Assembly: GCF_001006045.1 (NCBI RefSeq)
Contig: NZ_CP011267.1
Location: forward strand, 620,001 to 684,000
Source of the DNA: Geoglobus ahangari
Lineage (GTDB): Archaea; Halobacteriota; Archaeoglobi; Archaeoglobales; Archaeoglobaceae
Direction: 5' to 3'
Length of the DNA: 64,000 bases
The notes below the pieces were generated by a model. It was not told the origin of the DNA. It saw only the letters and a list, made by a program, of their open reading frames with translations, and searched no databases. The position numbers were made by a program, and so were the translations under genes. Positions 17,351-26,239 of the stretch are shown here, one piece after another (within the stretch, counting starts at the first letter, position 1; the number at the start of each line of letters is the position of its first letter).

Positions 17351-18521
17351 TGCACATCTTTCTCAGCAGCTTTTCTCCCTCTCTCGTTCCCTTCGCGAAG
17401 AGCAGGTCTCCAGCCTGAACCCTCGTCGTCGCCTTCGGCTTGGTTATCCACCTGTTACCCCTCTTGATGGCTATGACGTGCATTCCGGTGTTCGTCTCAA
17501 CTCTCGCCTCTCCGAGCGTTTTTCCGTCGAGCTCGCACATCTCGCTGACCTCTATCACCGTCAGGATCTCGTCGCTCTCCATCATCGCGCTCCTGAAGAC
17601 CGGGTGAATCTCGAGCTTCTTTATGACTATCCCTGCCATCTCCTTTGCAGCGTCTGCGATTATCTCGGAGGAATAGGCAATGTCTATGAGGGACATCAGA
17701 ACCTTGTAGCTCTCATCGTCGCTGACGTTCTTCCCCGCCTGAAGCACCCACTTGACGAGCTCGATCTTCAGGTTGTCTATCTTCTCCTCGAGGTAGTAGA
17801 CCTCCTGGGCTATGTCCTCGTTGTAGTAGATGATCGACGAGTACCCGAGATCGACTGAAAGCTCCGAGAGATCCTTGATCTCTATCAGGATGTCCACCGA
17901 CTTCTCAAGCTTCTTGTCCTTTATCTCCGTGCTCTCCATCTTGACCTCCTTGTTGGAAACGATCCTGAAGAACTCCTGAACGCCGGTTATGTCTCCTCTG
18001 GCGAAGAGCACGTCATTTCTCAAAATCTTCGTGTCTCTGTCCGGGTCGAATATCCAGTCGAAGCCTCGCTTTATAGCAATCACCCTCATGCCCGTCCTCG
18101 TGTGCAGCCTGACCTCTCCGAGCGTCTTGCCCACAATCTCCGAGTCCTCCGCAACCTCCGCCCTGACGAGGGTGACCTCGCTCTCCAGCAGAATCTCGTT
18201 CACCATCTCCCTCGGAAGCTTGAAGCCCCTGAGGACGAGCGTGGCTATGTCTCCAGCAGCCTCACCAATCTTCTGTGCAGCGGAGGCAATCTGCAGAATG
18301 GAGGATACCATCTCGGCCTCTTCCACCCTCCTTCCGGCGAGAATGGAGACGACTCTGAGCTGCCTTATGAGCTCCTCCGTCTTCTCTTCGAGGTCGAGCA
18401 CCTCCTCGGCTATATCCTCGTTGTCGAAGAGGATTGCAGAATAGGCGAGATCCACCATCAGCTCAGTCGTATCTTTGATTTCGACGAGCAAATCCTTGAC
18501 GGTACGAGGCATCTCGTCCAT
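17325..18521 (-). CDS. Tandem PhoU-RCK_C protein, potassium-channel associated
   Basis: 398 residues in two similar halves. Each has a PhoU-like helical domain (about 8-100 and 210-305, each with ...DIAEEV/DIAQEV and YLEEK motifs) followed by a TrkA-C/RCK_C domain (GKTLGEVRLHTRTGMRVIAIKRG near 138 and GKTLGEARVETNTGMHVIAIKRG near 338). Such proteins sense ligands for potassium channels. A TATA box CCTTAAATATG is at about 18537-18547. RCK_C domains are known c-di-AMP receptors, and a DacZ-type synthase is 5.4 kb away. The 3' end overlaps mfnB by 26 nt. Confidence 0.85.
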   Translation of the reverse strand: MDEMPRTVKDLLVEIKDTTELMVDLAYSAILFDNEDIAEEVLDLEEKTEELIRQLRVVSILAGRRVEEAEMVSSILQIASAAQKIGEAAGDIATLVLRGFKLPREMVNEILLESEVTLVRAEVAEDSEIVGKTLGEVRLHTRTGMRVIAIKRGFDWIFDPDRDTKILRNDVLFARGDITGVQEFFRIVSNKEVKMESTEIKDKKLEKSVDILIEIKDLSELSVDLGYSSIIYYNEDIAQEVYYLEEKIDNLKIELVKWVLQAGKNVSDDESYKVLMSLIDIAYSSEIIADAAKEMAGIVIKKLEIHPVFRSAMMESDEILTVIEVSEMCELDGKTLGEARVETNTGMHVIAIKRGNRWITKPKATTRVQAGDLLFAKGTREGEKLLRKMCTIARKPLA

Positions 18522-18589
18522 ACATTTCTCCGAACATATTTAAGGTTTTTGCGGGATGCAGCTACAAACTCCTCGCTGAAATCGGAGCG

Positions 18590-18850
18590 TCAGTCTCCGT
18601 CATCGTCCCAGTCGAAGTCGTCGTCATCCTCGAAGTACTCCTCCCTCTCACCACTTCCGCTCGTCACCTCGATGTTCCACCCCTGCCCGCTGAGCACCTT
18701 TACGCTGACGACCAGCCCCACTGCCAAGAACAGCCAGCCCACGCTGGCGGAATGCTCCGGGGCAATCTTGTCTCCCACAAGCACGCCGGTGGCCCAGAAC
18801 AGCACCGAGACCATCACGATTACTAGGAGTGCAGATATCACCCTCTTCAT
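18590..18850 (-). CDS. Small two-helix membrane protein with acidic tail
   Basis: 86 residues. Hydrophobic helices at about 4-22 and 37-56 are followed by a soluble tail ending in an Asp-rich run (FEDDDDFDWDDDGD). I place the start at ATG 18850, which has GGTGG 5 nt upstream; the frame stays open to 18904 but those residues are not membrane-like. The family is unknown. The acidic tail could bind cations or a basic partner. Confidence 0.6.
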   Translation of the reverse strand: MKRVISALLVIVMVSVLFWATGVLVGDKIAPEHSASVGWLFLAVGLVVSVKVLSGQGWNIEVTSGSGEREEYFEDDDDFDWDDDGD

Positions 18851-19012
18851 GCTCCACCTCTGCGAATCGAAACTCACGTCACACCAGCGCAAAACCATCC
18901 GCAAAACAGCGCGACAGCTCTGCAGTTCAGAATCTGTTTGACGGGTATTTGTACCTTTCCCTCTTCAGCTCATCAGCGCCAGAGTGCATGCTCTCCGAAT
19001 CATTTGAGAAAC

Positions 19013-19020
19013 ATTAAATA
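19013..19020 (+). promoter_or_regulatory. TATA box for the HTH gene at 19053
   Basis: ATTAAATA lies 33-40 nt before ATG 19053 in an otherwise empty gap of 202 nt (18851-19052). I see no other structure in that gap. Confidence 0.4.
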
Positions 19021-19052
19021 GACTTAACAACGTAGGATTAAACGGTGCTAAT

Positions 19053-19361
19053 ATGAAGTCTCCGTGCGAGGTAATAGCTTCGAAGGTGATCCCTGTAATC
19101 AGGGGGGAGATCGCAAGGGAGCTCGTGGCGAGAGGACACTCCAAGAAGGAGGTAGCCGAGATTCTCGGCATAACCGTTGCTGCGGTCAGCCAGTACACTC
19201 ACGGGAAGAGAGGTGTCAGCGACAACCAGCTCCTTAAAGAGAAGGTCAAGGAGGTCGTGGACGAGATTGAGAGCGGAAAGCTGAAGGACGACGATCTGGT
19301 CGCCAAGCTCTGCGAGCTCTGTTCCTTCGTAAGAAGGGAACTGGATGTTAAGCAGATTTAA
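19053..19361 (+). CDS. HTH transcriptional regulator (COG2522 type)
   Basis: 102 residues. A Cro/sigma-like helix-turn-helix is clear at about 20-50 (ARELVARGHSKKEVAEILGITVAAVSQYTHG). Cysteines at position 5 and in the C-terminal CELC (about 87-90) could hold a metal or Fe-S cluster, suggesting redox or metal sensing. The last 17 nt overlap the phosphatidyltransferase gene, so the two are translated together. Its target is unknown. Confidence 0.8.
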   Translation: MKSPCEVIASKVIPVIRGEIARELVARGHSKKEVAEILGITVAAVSQYTHGKRGVSDNQLLKEKVKEVVDEIESGKLKDDDLVAKLCELCSFVRRELDVKQI

Positions 19362-19899
19362 ACTCACAGTCTCTGAACAGCTCGTTCCGGTTACCTCCCT
19401 TCTCGGGAAGCTTGGTGTGAGGCCAAACCACGTTACCTTTCTTGCCCTTCTGAGCGGGTTTCTGGCAGCCTACCTGATATCCTCCGGGAGGCCATACGCT
19501 GGTGCCCTGTTCCTCGCCGTAAGCGCGGCCTTCGACGCACTCGATGGGGCTCTCGCGAGGAATGAGGGAATGAAGTCCGACTTCGGTGGCTTCCTCGACT
19601 CGGTTCTCGACAGGTACGTGGATGTGGCGGTGATTCTTGCAGTCGGCATCTACACCGAAAGCCTGCTGGTCTCCTCGATTGCGATGGCGGGGGCGCTGCT
19701 GGTCAGCTACACGAGGGCGAGGGCCGAGCACATAATCGAGAAGTGCGACGTTGGCATAGCCGAGAGGGGCGAGAGAACACTGATCCTGATAGCAGGCCTT
19801 CTGAGCGGATACGTCTACTACTCTCTCGTTATCATCGCCGTAATCTCGCACCTCACGGCCCTACACAGGATCTACCACACATACTCTCAGAGCAGGTAG
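19345..19899 (+). CDS. CDP-alcohol phosphatidyltransferase (archaeal lipid head group)
   Basis: 184 residues, six helices. The full active-site signature is present: DALDGALARNEG followed by GGFLDSVLDRYVD, the D-x2-DG-x2-AR-x8-G-x3-D-x3-D pattern. It transfers a phospho-alcohol from a CDP-archaeol lipid; archaetidylinositol phosphate synthase is the most likely identity given size and N-terminal GVRPNHVTF, but head-group specificity is inference. It overlaps the upstream regulator and converges on the EamA gene with a 12-nt overlap. Confidence 0.83.
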   Translation: MLSRFKLTVSEQLVPVTSLLGKLGVRPNHVTFLALLSGFLAAYLISSGRPYAGALFLAVSAAFDALDGALARNEGMKSDFGGFLDSVLDRYVDVAVILAVGIYTESLLVSSIAMAGALLVSYTRARAEHIIEKCDVGIAERGERTLILIAGLLSGYVYYSLVIIAVISHLTALHRIYHTYSQSR

Positions 19900-20693
19900 T
19901 AGCTCTCAACGCCGGCTATTATCAGAATCGACCCTATGGCTATGTTCCTCGTCACGTTCTCCACGCTTCTGAAGACGAATGCTGTGAGAATCAGCGTGAA
20001 GAGGGGGTATATGCTGAGGAACGGCTCCACAACGCTCACAGGGTAGCTTATGAGCGCCCTGTACCTCAGGAAGTGGCCGAGCCCCACGAAGATCCCGGCC
20101 GGGATGAAGAACCTCTCCCCACCCTTCCTCTCGTATTTAAAGAAGAGGGGGAAGAGGAGGGTGGAGGTGACGTACCCGATGGCGCTCCCGAAGACAGGGT
20201 CTGCGTGAACCTCCATGCCCATCTTCACTACTCCAGAGGACGCCGCGGTGATGAGGCCTGTGAAGAGGGCCAGCACTATGCCCTTCCAGTCACCAGCACC
20301 GCTCGGCGATGAGATCAGGTAGATGCCAAGGAAGATGAGCAGGGCCATAACGAGGACGTTTATCCCAACCCTCTCCCCAAGCATGAGGCCTATGATCACG
20401 GCAAAGAACACCCTCGTCGCAGATATGCTCCCGGCAGAGTTTGCGCCTATCCTGCTTATGGCGTTGTAGAATGCAGTCCTCGCGAGCAGGAAGTGCATGA
20501 TTCCGGCGATCACCATCAGCGCGAGAAATTTCGGCTCGAAATGAGCCCTCCCAATCGAGAGGACGGAGAAGATCACGGAGGTGGTCAGCAGGCTAACGAA
20601 GGCGCCGTAGTTCGCATCACCGTACTCCACTCCCTTTCTTATGAATATCTGGTGGAGGCTGAAGAAGAGGGCGATCAGAACAAGGTCTATCAT
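19887..20693 (-). CDS. EamA/DMT-family transporter
   Basis: 268 residues from ATG 20693, ten hydrophobic helices in two EamA halves ([20 protein letters not shown] in the first and [24 protein letters not shown] in the second). The upstream residues in this open frame are charged and lie inside nikR, so I exclude them. ATG overlaps the nikR stop (ATGA). The substrate is unknown; coupling to nikR raises the possibility of nickel- or cobalt-linked export, which is inference. Confidence 0.85.
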   Translation of the reverse strand: MIDLVLIALFFSLHQIFIRKGVEYGDANYGAFVSLLTTSVIFSVLSIGRAHFEPKFLALMVIAGIMHFLLARTAFYNAISRIGANSAGSISATRVFFAVIIGLMLGERVGINVLVMALLIFLGIYLISSPSGAGDWKGIVLALFTGLITAASSGVVKMGMEVHADPVFGSAIGYVTSTLLFPLFFKYERKGGERFFIPAGIFVGLGHFLRYRALISYPVSVVEPFLSIYPLFTLILTAFVFRSVENVTRNIAIGSILIIAGVESYYLL

Positions 20694-21103
20694 TCTTTCA
20701 TCGCTGTTATCAGCTTGACGTTTATGACTCCCCTCGTCGATGAGATCCTGTCCACCAGCTTCTTTATCACGCTCATCTCCCCCCTTACGAGGATCATCTC
20801 CAGACACATCTCCTCGTTCAGGTGGATGTGGAGGGTGGTGGTTATCACGTCGTGGAAGTCGTGCTGCAGGCTTATGATCGCGTCATTTATCCCCTTCACG
20901 CTGTGGTTGTAGAGCACGTTGACGACTCCAACCACCTCACCCTCCTCCCTCTCCATCCACTTGTACTCGAGGATGTAGTTCCTGATCGCATCTCTAATTG
21001 CCTCGCTCCTTGAAGAGTAACCCCTGTTGAGAATTATCGAGTCGAACTCCTCGAGCAGGTTTTTTGGAAGGCTCACGCCAATTCTGGTGACGTGCTCGTC
21101 CAT
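20690..21103 (-). CDS. nikR: Nickel-responsive regulator NikR
   Basis: 137 residues from ATG 21103 ([10 protein letters not shown]). The ribbon-helix-helix is at 1-45 and the ACT-like metal domain follows. All four nickel ligands are present with the E. coli spacing: His81, His92, His94 and Cys100 in [25 protein letters not shown]-like TTTTTATATTG lies just upstream of about 21127. It probably controls nickel uptake and the overlapping transporter. I see no GTATGA-type operator in the window. Confidence 0.93.
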   Translation of the reverse strand: MDEHVTRIGVSLPKNLLEEFDSIILNRGYSSRSEAIRDAIRNYILEYKWMEREEGEVVGVVNVLYNHSVKGINDAIISLQHDFHDVITTTLHIHLNEEMCLEMILVRGEMSVIKKLVDRISSTRGVINVKLITAMKE

Positions 21104-21170
21104 GAAAATAGGATAAAATGGCAATATAAAAAACTAACCGAGCTTTTCTCCTGAGTCTTTTCTCCAGACT

Positions 21171-21431
21171 TCAGGCTTTTCTGTACGCATCAAGGACGGC
21201 GTTCACGATCTTGTCTCTCGCCTCTCTGCTGGTTGGATGGAATATGTCCTGGTAGCTCCCATCCTTTGCCTTCCTGCTCGGCATGCTGACCCAGAGCCCG
21301 TTCTCGTTCTCGAGAACCTTAAGGCCCTTCACAACGAACTCACCATCAAGGCTGACAGAAGCATACGCCTTGACGGCACCCTCGCCCTTCGACTTGTATA
21401 TCCTAACTTCCGTAATTTCTACCAACTTCAA
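21171..21431 (-). CDS. spoVG: SpoVG-family nucleic-acid-binding protein
   Basis: 86 residues matching the SpoVG fold: EITEVRIYKSKGEGAVKAYASVSLDGEFVVKGLKVLENENGLWVSMPSRK, then YQDIFHPTSREARDKI. In bacteria SpoVG binds DNA and RNA and affects sporulation or virulence genes. It is rare in archaea. The ATG overlaps the stop of the Fe-S protein gene by 4 nt, so it is translated from the lactate-oxidation-like operon. Its function here is unknown. Confidence 0.88.
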   Translation of the reverse strand: MKLVEITEVRIYKSKGEGAVKAYASVSLDGEFVVKGLKVLENENGLWVSMPSRKAKDGSYQDIFHPTSREARDKIVNAVLDAYRKA

Positions 21432-22603
21432 CTCCTCCTGTCTGTCTGTTCTCCCGCCTTTGTTCCGGGATTATTTAAAACTTTTGCCCTGCTGTTGACG
21501 AGCTCAATCAGGTCTATTACCTCCATCTCCCCCTCGCTGGCCTGCTTGAGGTGGAGCTTGCAGAACGGACAGCATGAGACGAGGTACTTCGCTTTCGTCT
21601 CCTTCGCCTCCTCTATCCTCCTCTTTCCCATGTCCATCGCAAGCTCCTTGAACTGGGACTTCACCCCTCCACCTGCACCACAGCACAGCGCGTTCTCTCT
21701 GCTGTGCTCCATCTCCACGATCTCCGCTCCCATCTTCTCAAGAACGACCCTCGGCTCCTCGTAAACGCCCATGTGCCTTCCGAGGTGGCACGGGTCGTGG
21801 TAGGTCACCCTCTCGCTCCACTCCTCGAACTCGACCTTCCCCTCCTCAACGAGCTGGTGGATCAGCTGGGAGGTGTGCACGACCTCGAAGTCCCACTCGA
21901 GGCCGAACTCCTCTGAAATCTCCGGGTAGTCCTTGGCTATCGTCCTGAAGCATCCTGAGCAGGTTGTGAGGATCCTCCTGACCCCTCTCCTCTTCCACTC
22001 CTCGTAGTTCTTCAGGAAAAACTTCTTGGCTATGTCCCTCTGCCCTGTCCTCAGGAACGGGGAGCCGCAGCAGTACTCGTCCTCACCGGCGTAGGTGTAG
22101 TCTATTCCGGCCTTGTTCAGGAACTCCACGGTGTTTCTGGCGAGCTCGTACATTCTGTAGCTTGCTGTGCATCCCGCGAAGTAGATCGTCTCGGCTTTAT
22201 CCTTGAACTGGAAGCCCTCGGCCCACCTGCTCCTCTCTCCCCTCTTCTCACCGTACGGATTCCCGTTCTTCTCCGCAACCTCCCTCATCTTCCTGTGGGC
22301 CGGCAGCGGTGCCTTCCCGGCCTCAACGAACTCTGCTCTCGCCCTCTCCCACACCTCTATGAGGGGGATGGACGTCTGGCAGACCACCTCGCATGCGCCG
22401 CATGTGGTGCACTTGTAAAAGTCCTCAACCGCAATCGAGTCTGGCTCTATCTGGCCCTTGGCTATTCCCTTCAGCAGGTACATCCTGCCCCTCGGCGAAA
22501 CGCTCTCCCACTTGAGGGACTGGAACGCCGGACAGACCCTGCAGTAGTGGCACTGCACGCACACGAAAGCCTCATCCTCTATGAACTTGCTTGAAAGCTT
22601 CAT
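21428..22603 (-). CDS. Fe-S subunit with two CCG domains, lactate/glycolate dehydrogenase type
   Basis: 391 residues from ATG 22603. The N-terminus has two 4Fe-4S motifs (CVQCHYCRVCPAF and CTTCGACEVVCQTS). The C-terminal part has two cysteine-rich CCG domains (...EYCCGSPFLR and ...ALCCGAGGGVKSQF) as in GlcF, LdpD and heterodisulfide reductase D/B. It passes electrons from the FAD subunit encoded upstream, with a 4-nt overlap. The likely complex is a membrane-associated D-lactate or 2-hydroxyacid dehydrogenase; the acceptor is not evident. Confidence 0.88.
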   Translation of the reverse strand: MKLSSKFIEDEAFVCVQCHYCRVCPAFQSLKWESVSPRGRMYLLKGIAKGQIEPDSIAVEDFYKCTTCGACEVVCQTSIPLIEVWERARAEFVEAGKAPLPAHRKMREVAEKNGNPYGEKRGERSRWAEGFQFKDKAETIYFAGCTASYRMYELARNTVEFLNKAGIDYTYAGEDEYCCGSPFLRTGQRDIAKKFFLKNYEEWKRRGVRRILTTCSGCFRTIAKDYPEISEEFGLEWDFEVVHTSQLIHQLVEEGKVEFEEWSERVTYHDPCHLGRHMGVYEEPRVVLEKMGAEIVEMEHSRENALCCGAGGGVKSQFKELAMDMGKRRIEEAKETKAKYLVSCCPFCKLHLKQASEGEMEVIDLIELVNSRAKVLNNPGTKAGEQTDRRS

Positions 22604-23832
22604 GCGAACACCTCCGCGACGCGCATGAGCCATGGGATGATGCCGGAAGGGAACACCTTCCCGGGGTTCAGGAGGTTGTGGGGGTCAACCTCCCTCTTGA
22701 ACCTGAGAAGCTCCTCGTAGTTCTCAAGCAGCCTCCTTGACTCCTTGCTCAGGTAGAGGCCGGATGAGTAGCTCCTCCCTCCCAGCCTCTTTGCAAGCTT
22801 CAGAGCTTTCATGCTGAGCCTCCATGCGAGGGCGTAGCTGAACCTCCTCTCATCCTGCGGTAGGAAGGAGAGGACTGAGCACTCGTTTCTGGAGAACCAG
22901 ACCTCACTTCCCATCCCCGTGCCCGACAGCCCCTTCAGGTACTCTGGCAGCACGTCTCTACCCACTACCACCTCTGCGGGCACAATCCCGGGCCCCAGTC
23001 TCTTGATCTTCATCGGGTAGAACCTGCTCTCCCAGATCTCCTCTCCGAGAGAATCGTCTCCGTCCAGCCTCTCTGATGTTGCGATGACGAGCGTGTCCTT
23101 CTCCGGAATCTGGTGGTCAAAAACTCTGTTCTTCATCTCCACGTAACTCTTGTCTAGGTAGAGTGCGGAGTAGTGGTCTCCGGAGTAGACGAGCTTCACA
23201 GCCTTTTCGGGAGAAACGTGGAACGCGTAGTACTTCATCTCCTCAAGCTCCTTCAGCCTGACCCATGCCCTCGTTATTATCCCCGTCGTCCCCTCCATTC
23301 CCACGTAGTACCCAACCTCTTCCGTCTCCCTGATGCCAGAAAAGTCCGCAACCCTCAGCCTCTCTACATTGTCTCCTATGCTCCCGTACCTCAGGCTCCC
23401 GACCCCGTAGCCCCCCTGAGCGATCCACCCGCCGACGGTTGAGGACGGGGCGCTCGTTGGATACACTCTGAGCGACAGCCCGAGCCTGTTGATCCTCTCC
23501 TCCACCTCCCACCAAACTGCCCCCGGCTCAGCTATTAGCACCTTCCTGTCCTCATCCACCTCGAACCCGTCCATCCTCGTGAAGTCAACCACGTACCCTC
23601 CCTTGACCGGGATGACACCACCATACCCGGAAGTTGCGGCCCCTCTGGGAATCACGGGCCTCCTTTCCCTCCTCGCGAGCTCAAGGATCTCGAGAACCTG
23701 ATCCTCACTTTCCGGCTGAAACACTCCGTCTGCGAGCCTGAAGAATCGGGAGATGATGGGGGGCGAGGATATGTCGTGGGAGTACAGAAACCTCTGAACC
23801 GGGTCGTCTCTGAAGGGGATGCCCGAGCTCAT
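22600..23832 (-). CDS. FAD-linked D-lactate/2-hydroxyacid dehydrogenase
   Basis: 410 residues. The PCMH-type FAD domain is seen: VIPRGAATSGYGG near 60-72, then SAPSSTVGGWIAQGGYGVGSLRYGSIGDNV; the C-terminus has the LLNPGKVFP motif of GlcD/Dld proteins. ATG 23832 has a TATA-like CTTAATAATTTT about 25 nt upstream, so the frame extending to 23883 is not used. Operon: this gene, the Fe-S protein, then spoVG. Oxidation of D-lactate is the best guess; glycolate is possible. Confidence 0.87.
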   Translation of the reverse strand: MSSGIPFRDDPVQRFLYSHDISSPPIISRFFRLADGVFQPESEDQVLEILELARRERRPVIPRGAATSGYGGVIPVKGGYVVDFTRMDGFEVDEDRKVLIAEPGAVWWEVEERINRLGLSLRVYPTSAPSSTVGGWIAQGGYGVGSLRYGSIGDNVERLRVADFSGIRETEEVGYYVGMEGTTGIITRAWVRLKELEEMKYYAFHVSPEKAVKLVYSGDHYSALYLDKSYVEMKNRVFDHQIPEKDTLVIATSERLDGDDSLGEEIWESRFYPMKIKRLGPGIVPAEVVVGRDVLPEYLKGLSGTGMGSEVWFSRNECSVLSFLPQDERRFSYALAWRLSMKALKLAKRLGGRSYSSGLYLSKESRRLLENYEELLRFKREVDPHNLLNPGKVFPSGIIPWLMRVAEVFA

Positions 23833-23884
23833 GGGTGGAATTTGTCCGGAAAAATTATTAAGGGTTTTGAGGTTTCTTCCCACC

Positions 23885-24691
23885 TCACATCAGCGAGACC
23901 GGTATCTCTATGACCGCCTCCCCGTCCTTGAAAATCGTTATGTCCCCACCGCTGCTGGAGACGACGATCGCAACGCTCTTCGTGCTCTTCGTTATTGAGG
24001 CGCACGCGATGTGCCTCCCTCCGAGCCCGTACTTGAGCACTATCTCCCCCTCAATGTCCAGATACCTGCCTGCGGAGAGGATGTATCCCTCCGAGTCGAG
24101 GATGAACACCCCGTCAAGCTGGGCGAACTCCCTCACGCTCTCCCAGTTGTTGGGATCCTTGATGTCTCTCTTCTCTCTCGGATGCCCCTCGTATGGGTTC
24201 AGTATCGCCTGCCTCGATTTTTTAAGCACGTTCTCGGCATCGCCAATAACGAAGGCGGTTCCTATGCTCTTGCCCTCCCTCCCCTTGTAGGCTATGGAGA
24301 GCGCGACCGCAAGGGTGGCTCGCAAAGCCTCGGGGTTCACGTACTCCGAGCACTCCTTGAGAACCCTACTCAGCCTGCTCTCACCGTCGATCATGAACAC
24401 TCCCTTGAGGTTTGGCAGGTAAACGCACACGAGAGCTTTTCCTTCAACTCCAGAAACCTCGAGGTACGCTTCGACAAACTCAGCTATTCCGGGGATCGAC
24501 ATTATGCTCTCTGTGAGCCCGCAGGATCCGGTTATCGCGAAGGTGTTCTTCACAGTCTCTATGTAGTTCCTCGGGGCCTTGATGACCTCGAGGTTGTCGA
24601 ACTCAAGATCAACGTCAGAGACGAGGATTACCCTCTCTATCCCGTATTTTTCCGCGAGAGTGGTGATAAAATCGATCATGAGGTTTATCAT
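23885..24691 (-). CDS. dacZ: Archaeal diadenylate cyclase (c-di-AMP synthase)
   Basis: 268 residues. The DAC domain occupies about 143-265: GTAFVIGD opens it, LDGVFILDSEGYILSAGRYL carries the DGA-type motif (DGVF) and GLGGRHIACASITKST the RHR-type motif (GGRH). Residues 1-140 form an N-terminal domain like that of DacZ proteins. Makes c-di-AMP from two ATP. A TATA box AATATTTAATTCC lies at about 24714-24726. Expected targets are RCK_C and CBS proteins; one RCK_C protein is at 17325-18521. Confidence 0.88.
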   Translation of the reverse strand: MINLMIDFITTLAEKYGIERVILVSDVDLEFDNLEVIKAPRNYIETVKNTFAITGSCGLTESIMSIPGIAEFVEAYLEVSGVEGKALVCVYLPNLKGVFMIDGESRLSRVLKECSEYVNPEALRATLAVALSIAYKGREGKSIGTAFVIGDAENVLKKSRQAILNPYEGHPREKRDIKDPNNWESVREFAQLDGVFILDSEGYILSAGRYLDIEGEIVLKYGLGGRHIACASITKSTKSVAIVVSSSGGDITIFKDGEAVIEIPVSLM

Positions 24692-24779
24692 GTTCTCATA
24701 TATGTTGGAGCGGAATTAAATATTTTAGGTCTGAAGAATAAAATTGTCCGTAAAATGGAAAAGGTGGGAAAGGTAAGGA

Positions 24780-25268
24780 TCACTCAATCCTGTAACCGAG
24801 CTTCTCCACCAGCTCTCTCCTTTCCCTCTTCTCCTCCTCGGTCTCTATTCTCTCGACCTTCTGTCCGTCAACAGCTCCGAGAACTGCCCTTCCGAGCTCG
24901 GTCTCGGCGACTATTATCTCAATGGGGTTGGCAGAGGCGACGTAAATGCTGCAGACAGCCGGGTGGGACTTTATGGCGTTGAGCACGTTGATCGGGAAGG
25001 CGTTCTCCACCATCACAACAAAAACGTGGCTTGCGGCTATGCTGAGGGCGTTTTTGGCAGCGATCTCCTTCAGGTTCTCGTCATTTCCCGTGACCCTCGT
25101 GAGCTTTGGTGCCGCCTCGTTCATCGCTACGGCACACTTTATCCCCGGGACTGTGGTCAGAAGCGTTTTGAATATGTCGTCGCACGTGAAAATCGTGAAG
25201 TTCGCCTGCCCGACGATCACCTGATATCTGTTCTCCGGGTTCTCGATCTTTACGACCTCCAGCTTCAT
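24780..25268 (-). CDS. Adenosine-specific kinase-like protein (COG1839)
   Basis: 162 residues. Matches the DUF355 family, structurally characterised as an adenosine-binding protein in Pyrobaculum: IENPENRYQVIVGQANFTIFTCDDIF, then GIKCAVAMNEAAPKLTRVTGND and ASANPIEIIVAETELGRAVLGAVDG. It lies 88 nt upstream of dacZ on the same strand and could share its transcript, although dacZ has its own TATA. True kinase activity in this family is thinly documented. Confidence 0.83.
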   Translation of the reverse strand: MKLEVVKIENPENRYQVIVGQANFTIFTCDDIFKTLLTTVPGIKCAVAMNEAAPKLTRVTGNDENLKEIAAKNALSIAASHVFVVMVENAFPINVLNAIKSHPAVCSIYVASANPIEIIVAETELGRAVLGAVDGQKVERIETEEEKRERRELVEKLGYRIE

Positions 25269-25354
25269 GCTATTAATGTACGGGGCGAGAAAATAACACT
25301 TTCGAATTCGAAAGATTTATTTGATACTAAATGTCAAGCATGGCGGGGGGTAGG

Positions 25355-26233
25355 ATGGAGGAGCTTCTGGTCTACATGAACGGAGAGTTCGTTCCCGAGA
25401 GCCAGGCGAAGATAAGCATATTCGATCACGGATTCCTCTACGGCGACGGAGTCTTCGAGGGGATAAGGGCATACAATGGCAGGGTTTTCAAGCTGTACGA
25501 GCACATAGACAGGCTCTACGACTGCGCGAAGGTCATCGATCTGGAAATTCCTCTCAGCAAGGAGGAGTTCGCTGAGGCGATTCTCGAGACTCTCAGGAGG
25601 AACAGGCTGAGGGATGCTTACATAAGGCCGATAGTCACGAGGGGGATTGGGGATCTGGGCCTCGACCCGAGAAAGTGCTCGAATCCGGCTGTAATCATCA
25701 TAACCAAGCCCTGGGGCAGGCTTTACGGCGATCTTTACGAGAAGGGCCTCAGGGCGGTCACCGTCACGGTCAGGAGGAACGCGATAGACTCCCTCCCTCC
25801 CAACATAAAGTCTCTAAACTACCTGAACAACATTCTGGCCAAGATCGAGGCCAATGCCAAGGGAGGGGACGAGGCGATATTCCTCGACCACAACGGCTAC
25901 GTCTCCGAGGGCAGCGGGGACAACATCTTCGTCGTCAAGAACGGCGAGATAACGACGCCTCCAACGATAAACAACCTCAAGGGCATCACGAGGGCGGTGG
26001 TCATAGACATAATAAGGGAGCTCGGAATCCCGTTCAAAGAGGCGAACATCGGCCTTTTCGACCTGTATTCTGCTGACGAGATCTTTGTCACCGGGACTGC
26101 GGCGGAGATTGCCCCCGTCACATACATAGACGGCAGGACTGTTGGAGACGGAAAGCCGGGAGAGGTGACGAAGAGGCTGATTGAGAAGTTCAACGAGATA
26201 ACCGCAAGGGAGGGCGTGGAGATATACAAGTGA
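25355..26233 (+). CDS. ilvE: Branched-chain amino acid aminotransferase
   Basis: 292 residues. Fold-type IV PLP enzyme: [20 protein letters not shown] at the N-terminus, the PLP lysine in [17 protein letters not shown], and [16 protein letters not shown]. Starts at 25331, 25340 and 25355 are all open. I use 25355 because the protein then begins two or three residues before the conserved [10 protein letters not shown] and a G-rich stretch precedes it; the TATA-like TTTATTTG at 25315-25322 would also allow 25340. First gene of an ilvE-ACT-hom run. Confidence 0.93.
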   Translation: MEELLVYMNGEFVPESQAKISIFDHGFLYGDGVFEGIRAYNGRVFKLYEHIDRLYDCAKVIDLEIPLSKEEFAEAILETLRRNRLRDAYIRPIVTRGIGDLGLDPRKCSNPAVIIITKPWGRLYGDLYEKGLRAVTVTVRRNAIDSLPPNIKSLNYLNNILAKIEANAKGGDEAIFLDHNGYVSEGSGDNIFVVKNGEITTPPTINNLKGITRAVVIDIIRELGIPFKEANIGLFDLYSADEIFVTGTAAEIAPVTYIDGRTVGDGKPGEVTKRLIEKFNEITAREGVEIYK

Positions 26234-26239
26234 TGGCAG

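Noticed and set aside
20800-21170. NikR operator of the GTATGA-N16-TCATAC type
   Set aside because: Not found upstream of nikR or elsewhere in this stretch.
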